Assembly (NCBI GenBank): GCA_036734385.1
Contig: DAIMYQ010000052.1
Span: 1 to 7,285, forward strand
Length of the DNA: 7,285 nt
DNA from: JAAYPI01 sp036734385
GTDB lineage: Bacteria; Bacteroidota; Bacteroidia; Bacteroidales; Paludibacteraceae
Direction: 5' to 3'
Position numbers and translations under genes: made by a program. The notes beneath the pieces were generated by a model. It was not told where the DNA came from. It saw only the letters and a program-made list of their open reading frames with translations, and did not search any database. The first letter of the stretch is position 1; every line of letters starts with the position of its first letter. Of the stretch, positions 1-5,061 are shown one piece after another.

Positions 1-6
1 AAATGC

Positions 7-1131
7 CTATTCATTTAACATCATTGGCATTAACAACATCAAAACGTCTTGATTCTCTTCTTTCTCCAGAGGAACAAAAACACCCGGACGAGTCCGATCA
101 GCAAGTTCTATAGTAATATCCGATGCATTCATATTGCTTAAAACCTCAATAACAAAATTAGCCTTAAATCCGATCTCCATAGGTTCACCCTGGTACTGAC
201 AAGCAATATGCTCCTCTCCAGAATTAGAAAAATCAATATCTTGTCCTGAAATGTACACATCGCTTTCACTAACCGCAAATTTTATCAAACTACTTCCTTG
301 ATTGGTACAAACGGCAACACGTCTCAAACCCGCCAGCAACGCCAATCTATCAACAATTAATTTATTGGGATTATCTTTAGGGATAACGGCATTGTAATTT
401 GGATAACGAGCCTCTATTTGGCGACAGACCATTGTGTATTGAGACAATGTAAACACTATATTTTTACTATCAAAAGCCACCTGCACTTCACCAGCCTCCT
501 TGGGCAAAATGTTTTTTAACAAAGAAGCCGGTTTTTTAGGCAAAACAAAAACGGCATCCTGTTGCCCCTTAACTTCTGAAGTTTTGAAACGAGCCAATTT
601 GTGAGCATCAGTACCCACAATTGTTAAATTATCCGTAGTAATATCAAAACATACGCCATTCATTACAGGACGTAATTCATCATCAGCTGTAGCAAACAAA
701 GTTCCGGAAATTCCGTCAAGCAAAGTACTGCCCTTAGCACTGAAAGAAGCCGCTTCTTCAGATAGTTCATGCAAAGTAGGATATTCTTCGGCTGACTGTC
801 CAATGAAACTGAATTTACCTTTTTCTGTCGTGATAACAATAGCATAACTCTGTAAATCAACATCAAAATTTAAAGGTTGTTCGGAGAATTCACGTAAAAT
901 ATCCAATATATTTTTTGCCAAAATGGCAATTTCACCATCTTCTGTAGATTTTTCCAAAGGCATTGAAGTAATCAATGTCGTTTCAAGGTCAGAAGCCTTC
1001 AGCGTCAATGTACTATTCTTTATTGAAAATAAAAAATAATTCAAGATAGGCAACGAATTTTTGCTGTTAATAACGCGACTTATTGATTGTAAACGTTCTA
1101 ACAATTGTTCTGATGATACTACAAATTTCAT
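7..1131 (-). CDS. dnaN: DNA polymerase III subunit beta (sliding clamp)
   Basis: The product is the ring-shaped homodimeric clamp that encircles DNA, tethers the replicative polymerase and recruits other clamp-binding repair and replication proteins in the cytoplasm. The 374-residue length is normal for the three-domain bacterial clamp (roughly residues 1-122, 125-250 and 255-374). Family landmarks are visible: NSLPILNYFLF near residues 25-35, PVMNGVCFDI near 155-164, TDAHKLAR at 174-181, RQIEARYPNY at 237-246, and the C-terminal LMPMML at 367-372, which matches the MPMRL end of the E. coli protein. The TDxHxL, Pro244 and MPM residues line the peptide-binding pocket in known clamps. The ATG at 1131 opens directly into the conserved MKFxxSSxxLL start, and the stop is TAG. 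It lies 94 bases downstream of gldG on the same strand and has its own candidate -7 box. It is not next to dnaA here. The gene looks intact and identification is essentially certain. Confidence 0.98.
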   Translation of the reverse strand: MKFVVSSEQLLERLQSISRVINSKNSLPILNYFLFSIKNSTLTLKASDLETTLITSMPLEKSTEDGEIAILAKNILDILREFSEQPLNFDVDLQSYAIVITTEKGKFSFIGQSAEEYPTLHELSEEAASFSAKGSTLLDGISGTLFATADDELRPVMNGVCFDITTDNLTIVGTDAHKLARFKTSEVKGQQDAVFVLPKKPASLLKNILPKEAGEVQVAFDSKNIVFTLSQYTMVCRQIEARYPNYNAVIPKDNPNKLIVDRLALLAGLRRVAVCTNQGSSLIKFAVSESDVYISGQDIDFSNSGEEHIACQYQGEPMEIGFKANFVIEVLSNMNASDITIELADRTRPGVFVPLEKEENQDVLMLLMPMMLNE

Positions 1132-1191
1132 TGGTAATTTATTTTAAAATTAAAGGTATATTTTTTATTTACTGAGACTAAAAAAGATTTA

Positions 1192-1199
1192 CAAATATA
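1192..1199 (-). promoter_or_regulatory. Candidate -7 box for dnaN
   Basis: Read on the minus strand this is TATATTTG, an exact match to the Bacteroidota -7 consensus TAnnTTTG. It would start transcription near 1185 and give a 5' leader of about 55 bases. No convincing TTTG/TTG -33 element is seen 19-21 bases upstream, so this is a partial promoter match in AT-rich DNA. If real, it lets dnaN be transcribed independently of gldFG. Confidence 0.4.
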
Positions 1200-1225
1200 A
1201 TTATTATTTACAATTTTGGGCTACA

Positions 1226-2944
1226 TTAGATGGATTTTTCGTCCGGCATCTTTTCCTCTCTTGTGTACTTACGTTTACGACTCCACTGATACAATAAAGT
1301 AATAATTATAAGCAACACAAATGGTGCTACCACATTAAAAGTCTGCCAAAACACACGCTGACTGATAATACGCTGTTTATCTAACAAACGTAATTTTATT
1401 TCTCGAGCTCGTAATTCCATCCAACCTTGATCATCCGCCAAATAGTTTACCGCATTGAGAATAAATTCGCCATTACCAAACTGTTTATCCATATTTCTGT
1501 CATAGCCAAGAGGCAAAGGCTGAGCACTAGTACCAAATCCTTGTACATCGTTGCGGATAATATCCCCATCGGCAATAACAATCATCTTCGTTTTTTTACC
1601 GAACGAACGAATTGTTTCGTTTGGGTTTATTTGTATGTTCTTCGGTGGCATCCGGTTATTAAAAACAGACTGAAATTTACCTTCCATCAATACAGCGACA
1701 GGCAAATATCTATTATTGAAATAAGCTGCTGTGGGTGATGTATTCACCATATCTAAACTTATTTGCATAGGAGCCATTTCAACAGCAGTCGTATAAGATG
1801 AACGAAGCAAGATTTCTCTCTTCATATTTTTATCCTGATTTTCTCCGACAAATTCAACTACAGAAGCAAATTCAGCTCTTATAGGTGCAATATTTTTGGT
1901 TATCACATTTACCGGCGATGGCTGAAGCAATGGAAAATAATACCATGGAGCCAATTCAAATTGAGGCTCTTTATTTGCAGGAGCTACATTGACCTGTATT
2001 TGAGCACATTGCGTATCAGCAATAAGCACAGGATCAACACGCACACCATAAGTAAACAGCTGGTCTTCCAAATTCACTTCATTTACAATACCTACTGTTG
2101 TAGACGATTGCGATAAAGCTTCCAACGAAGTGCGAACACCATCCACAAGCCACAAGACTTTTCCTCCCCTCATGATATATTGGTCGATGATAAACTTTTC
2201 CGTTTCAGAGAATTTATCATGTGGACCCGCAATAATAACAACCTTATACGGATCAAGCATGGAAACATCTGTTCCAATAGTACCCCTATCTACATTGTAA
2301 TATTTTGCCAAAGAAGAAGTTATGCTATACACATACGGTTCTTCCAATTCTCCGTGACCTTCGATAAAAGCGACTCTCGGTGAATTACGCTGTGTCGTTA
2401 TGCGACGAATAGCATCCGTCAATTCAAATTCCAAATTTTCAATGGAAATATTCAAATTTTCATCTCCCGATTTACCAGGTAAGTTTTTCAACAAATTAAC
2501 TCGTACCGTATCTTTTTGGTAGACAAATTCCACCCAAGGGAATATAACCTTCTGAATCAATTTTCCTTCCGAATCTTTGTCATAAACAACGGTAGGCGAC
2601 ATTCCTTTTTGTTGCAGTAAATCGTACGTTTTATTTCGTTCTTTTGTAGAAGTTGCTTTCGATGGATTAACAAATTCGTAACTAATATTGCTCTTAGTAT
2701 AGACATCAAATTCATCGAGCATTTCAGCAGTTGCTTTTTTCAATCGCAAAAATCCCATATTTAAATCTCCCGACAAATAAATGGTCACTTTTAAATCCGA
2801 ATTGAGACCTCTCATGAGATTTTTAGTATTATCGGAAATAGTAAAGCGTTTTTCTGAAGTCAAATCGAACCGATAGAAGAAAAAGGCAGAAATTATGTTT
2901 ATCAGCAAAACAATGGCAAATACTATGAGTGTGTGTTTTTTCAT
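1226..2944 (-). CDS. gldG: GldG, gliding motility-associated ABC transporter accessory/substrate-binding-like protein
   Basis: This 572-residue protein matches the GldG family, the large extracytoplasmic partner of the GldA-GldF-GldG ABC transporter first linked to Flavobacterium gliding. An N-terminal membrane anchor (about residues 5-24) is followed by the family signature FDLTSEKRFTISDNTKNLM (26-44). A large soluble region of the ABC_transp_aux / GIFT type follows, including RVAFIEGHGELEEP (190-203), VVIIAGPHDKFSETEKF (235-251) and GGKVLWLVDGV (260-270). NYLADDQGWMELRAREIKLRLLDK (500-523) is the conserved pre-anchor segment; a second membrane helix (about 536-552) and a basic cytoplasmic tail close the protein. 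ATG at 2944 is 4 bases after the gldF stop, with a good AGGAG site upstream. The transported substrate is unknown in this family. Homologues occur in non-gliding bacteria, so the name does not prove motility. In some relatives gldF and gldG are fused; here they are separate and intact. Confidence 0.94.
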   Translation of the reverse strand: MKKHTLIVFAIVLLINIISAFFFYRFDLTSEKRFTISDNTKNLMRGLNSDLKVTIYLSGDLNMGFLRLKKATAEMLDEFDVYTKSNISYEFVNPSKATSTKERNKTYDLLQQKGMSPTVVYDKDSEGKLIQKVIFPWVEFVYQKDTVRVNLLKNLPGKSGDENLNISIENLEFELTDAIRRITTQRNSPRVAFIEGHGELEEPYVYSITSSLAKYYNVDRGTIGTDVSMLDPYKVVIIAGPHDKFSETEKFIIDQYIMRGGKVLWLVDGVRTSLEALSQSSTTVGIVNEVNLEDQLFTYGVRVDPVLIADTQCAQIQVNVAPANKEPQFELAPWYYFPLLQPSPVNVITKNIAPIRAEFASVVEFVGENQDKNMKREILLRSSYTTAVEMAPMQISLDMVNTSPTAAYFNNRYLPVAVLMEGKFQSVFNNRMPPKNIQINPNETIRSFGKKTKMIVIADGDIIRNDVQGFGTSAQPLPLGYDRNMDKQFGNGEFILNAVNYLADDQGWMELRAREIKLRLLDKQRIISQRVFWQTFNVVAPFVLLIIITLLYQWSRKRKYTREEKMPDEKSI

Positions 2945-2948
2945 TTTT

Positions 2949-3677
2949 CTATCTCCTTTTAGCTATACAAAAACCTGTTGCATACACAAAAACCAAACTC
3001 ACGGTAATAAAGTACACAACGTCTCGTGTATCAATAACACCTCTACTCATCGAATCGTAATGATAACTGATTCCAAACATCGAAATAAAATCTTGAATGG
3101 TCGCATTGGAAAAGAACAAAACCAATAAATCGAATCCGTAGTACATAAAAAAGCACAACAAAGCCCCTATTAGGAAAGATATTATCTGATTATCCGTTAC
3201 CGAGGAAGCAAACAGTCCAACAGATACATACACTGCCGCCAAAAAACCAAGTCCGATGAAAGAGCCCCAGAATCCACCCAAATCCACATTTCCGACAGGG
3301 TTACCCAACCAATAAACACTCACCAAATAAACCAGCGTAGGAAGCAATGAAAAAATAACCAGTAATAAACCTGCAAAATACTTTGCAGCAACTATTTGCA
3401 TTATTCTCAAAGGGCGAGTAAACAAAAGCTCCATTGTACCTGCACGCTTTTCTTCAGCAAAGAAACGCATGGTTATAGCCGGAACCAAAAACATATACAA
3501 CCAAGGAGCTAAAGCGAACAATCCGTCCAACGAAGCATAACCCGAATCCAACACATTATTTTCGCCGGGAAGAATCCATAAAAAACAACCCGTAAGAATT
3601 AGAAATAATCCAATTACGACAAACCCAGTTGCCGAAGAAAAAAAATTACGAATTTCCTTTTTTAACAAAACAAGCAT
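2949..3677 (-). CDS. gldF: GldF, ABC-2 type transporter permease (gliding motility-associated)
   Basis: The product is an inner-membrane ABC-2 family permease of 242 residues, the channel-forming subunit expected to pair with GldG and a GldA ATPase. About six hydrophobic segments are visible (near residues 17-37, 53-71, 98-120, 138-160, 167-190 and 219-238). After segment 2 comes the ABC-2 hallmark FFAEEKRAGTMELLFTRPL (72-90), the cytoplasmic coupling region. The start MLVLLKKEIRNFFSSATGFVV is typical of GldF, where KKEIxxFFSS precedes the first helix, so ATG at 3677 is well supported. The gene is first in the minus-strand operon, preceded by a full-consensus promoter about 70 bases upstream, and ends 4 bases before gldG. 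No ATP-binding subunit is encoded nearby; in flavobacteria gldA is also unlinked. The cargo is unknown. The family call is secure, and the gldF name rests on both sequence and its pairing with gldG. Confidence 0.93.
   Translation of the reverse strand: MLVLLKKEIRNFFSSATGFVVIGLFLILTGCFLWILPGENNVLDSGYASLDGLFALAPWLYMFLVPAITMRFFAEEKRAGTMELLFTRPLRIMQIVAAKYFAGLLLVIFSLLPTLVYLVSVYWLGNPVGNVDLGGFWGSFIGLGFLAAVYVSVGLFASSVTDNQIISFLIGALLCFFMYYGFDLLVLFFSNATIQDFISMFGISYHYDSMSRGVIDTRDVVYFITVSLVFVYATGFCIAKRR
2953..2957 (-). promoter_or_regulatory. Shine-Dalgarno site of gldG inside the gldF 3' end
   Basis: The minus strand reads AAAAGGAGATAG then AAAAATG. The final gldF codons (Lys-Arg-Arg-stop) themselves provide AGGAG, 8 bases before the gldG ATG. 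Strong Shine-Dalgarno sites are uncommon in Bacteroidota, so this one supports the gldG start and suggests translational coupling of the permease and its partner. Confidence 0.65.
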
Positions 3678-3700
3678 AGTAATTCTTTATATTATTTTCT

Positions 3701-3708
3701 TATTTTTG
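3701..3708 (+). promoter_or_regulatory. Candidate -7 box for the PagL-like gene
   Basis: The plus strand reads TATTTTTG followed by C, an exact TAnnTTTG match, placed about 80 bases before the ATG at 3788. Transcription would start near 3714. No TTTG or TTG is found at the right -33 distance, so this is a half-match and could be chance in AT-rich DNA. Confidence 0.35.
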
Positions 3709-3718
3709 CAAGATAACA

Positions 3719-3730
3719 CTTTGTACAAAG
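3719..3730. promoter_or_regulatory. Perfect 12-base palindrome, candidate operator
   Basis: CTTTGTACAAAG is a perfect inverted repeat with no spacer; the symmetry stops at the next base on each side. It lies in the divergent intergenic region, downstream of both candidate start sites (about 12-23 bases into the predicted gldF transcript). Its position suits a regulator binding site, but no regulator gene is in the window and a chance palindrome cannot be excluded. Confidence 0.3.
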
Positions 3731-3747
3731 CATTTTCAAGCGGAAAG

Positions 3748-3778
3748 CAAAGATAGCACTTTTGTTTTGGAACGCAAA
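3748..3778 (-). promoter_or_regulatory. Full-consensus Bacteroidota promoter for gldF-gldG
   Basis: On the minus strand a -33 element TTTG (3778-3775) is followed by a 19-base spacer and a -7 element TATCTTTG (3755-3748). This matches the TTTG-N19-21-TAnnTTTG promoter used by the Bacteroidota primary sigma factor. Transcription would begin near 3742, giving a leader of about 65 bases before the gldF ATG. The -33 element sits only 9 bases from the ATG at 3788 of the divergent gene, so the two transcription units share control DNA. Confidence 0.68.
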
Positions 3779-3787
3779 CTATATAAG

Positions 3788-5005
3788 ATGACAAAAAAAC
3801 TACTTGTTTTTACTTTTGCATTTCTCTCTTTTATCACAGTTAATGGAGAAGAATACGTCCCATACAAAATAAAAGGAGAATTTATCGGAGGTTATGTGAT
3901 TCCTCACGATGAAAATGTAGAAGCACTGGTAAAAGGTCCGTCGCTAGGAGCAGAATTGGCGGTAGAATTTGCAACTGATGGCTCAAAACCCTGGCAGGCG
4001 TATTACAATAACCCCGATGTTGGTGTAGCTCTGCAATTGTTGTCATTTGGAAATCCCGAAGTCTTGGGAGATATGGTCAGTGTTTATCCATACATCAATT
4101 TACCATTAACAAAAGCCACGAACTTTTCGTTGAACATAAAACTGGGAGGAGGATTGGCTTTTTGCACAAATCCGCTGGATAGAGACGCTGCTTTGGCTGA
4201 CCCACGACCCATTAAAGGCACAAACGGGAAAAATAAAGACTATAATTTTGCTATCGGAAGTCTTGTGAACGGCATATTGGCAGGAGGTGCGAATATGGAA
4301 TTTTCACTAAATAAAAACATAAGTCTTACGGGCGACCTTATGTTCAACCATTTTTCCAATGGAAGCACGGTACAACCGAATACGGGACTAAATATTTTCA
4401 ACGGGTACGTGGGTTTAAAATATTTGCCTGAGTATAAAAAAAGAACACAAAACATAGCCGAAACTGCCCCGATCAAAAAGAAATTTTCAGGTGAGGTAAT
4501 TTTTTCAGGCGGAATAAAAGACAGGTATTATAGAGATACGAAAAAATTTCCCATTGGCAGTCTAAATTTGGAAGGTTATTATCAAACTTGCCATCAGCAC
4601 CGTATTGGCATTGGATTAGATGGATTTTATGACGGAATTTATACCAATGATTCCGCATTATCGTCCTCTTACCAACGAACGGACATTGATTCGGATGAAC
4701 TGAAAAATAAAATTCGAGTAGGTGTAAATATTGCTAACGAGCTGATTATAGGCAATTTTATTGCAGGCATACAATTCGGTTTATATCTATACGACCCAAT
4801 AAAAGACCTTGAACCGTACGAAACATCCAAAAGAAGAGAAAAAGGCTTAATTTATGCGTATAATATTCAGGAAGAAGACGGATGGTTATACACTAAATTA
4901 ACAACCAAATACAAAATCACACCAAATTTACTGGCAAACTTCGACTTAAAAATGCACTTGCAAAAAGCCGAATTTGTTGAATTCGGGTTAGGTTACGCCT
5001 TTTAA
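3788..5005 (+). CDS. PagL-like outer-membrane protein (acyloxyacyl hydrolase / lipid A deacylase family)
   Basis: This is a predicted outer-membrane beta-barrel of the PagL/acyloxyacyl hydrolase family, whose characterised members remove an ester-linked acyl chain from lipid A. I choose ATG at 3788 because it begins a clean signal peptide (MTKKLLVFTFAFLSFITVNG, probable cleavage before EEY); an in-frame TTG at 3767 would add seven residues and overlap the opposite promoter. Numbering from the TTG, NHFSNGSTVQPNTGLN (194-209) aligns without gaps with HYSNAGLKQPNDGIE of Pseudomonas PagL. His195 and Ser197 match the catalytic His126 and Ser128, but Asn209 sits where PagL has Glu140. A second half (about 237-412), with no recognised domain, makes the protein over twice the length of PagL (about 170). 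It ends GLGYAF, with the C-terminal Phe of outer-membrane barrels. The only two cysteines (133 and 275) fall one in each half. Family membership is confident; lipid A deacylase activity is inferred. Confidence 0.85.
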   Translation: MTKKLLVFTFAFLSFITVNGEEYVPYKIKGEFIGGYVIPHDENVEALVKGPSLGAELAVEFATDGSKPWQAYYNNPDVGVALQLLSFGNPEVLGDMVSVYPYINLPLTKATNFSLNIKLGGGLAFCTNPLDRDAALADPRPIKGTNGKNKDYNFAIGSLVNGILAGGANMEFSLNKNISLTGDLMFNHFSNGSTVQPNTGLNIFNGYVGLKYLPEYKKRTQNIAETAPIKKKFSGEVIFSGGIKDRYYRDTKKFPIGSLNLEGYYQTCHQHRIGIGLDGFYDGIYTNDSALSSSYQRTDIDSDELKNKIRVGVNIANELIIGNFIAGIQFGLYLYDPIKDLEPYETSKRREKGLIYAYNIQEEDGWLYTKLTTKYKITPNLLANFDLKMHLQKAEFVEFGLGYAF

Positions 5006-5016
5006 TTCCTACGATT

Positions 5017-5049
5017 AAGAAAACTGGCAAAACAGGTTTATTCTTTTTA
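5017..5049 (+). terminator. Weak imperfect hairpin with T-rich tail
   Basis: AAGAAAACTG and CAGGTTTATTCTT can pair only with bulges around a short loop, and a CTTTTT run lies at the end. The stem is weak and broken, so it would at most attenuate transcription between the PagL-like gene and the next gene. It could be chance. Confidence 0.15.
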
Positions 5050-5061
5050 TAAAATTTAAAG

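Noticed and set aside
1132..1225. Terminator or small RNA between gldG and dnaN
   Set aside because: The AT-rich gap has short near-symmetric AT stretches but no GC-containing stem followed by a T run, and no small open frame with support. Only the -7 box stands out.
1427..1738. Plus-strand open frame of about 103 codons opposite gldG
   Set aside because: It lies wholly inside gldG on the other strand, its translation has no family resemblance, and gldG has strong conserved motifs across the same stretch. It is a shadow frame.
5017..5049. Strong rho-independent terminator after the PagL-like gene
   Set aside because: Only a bulged AT-rich stem can be drawn. It is listed as a very low confidence feature and is not strong enough to argue against co-transcription.
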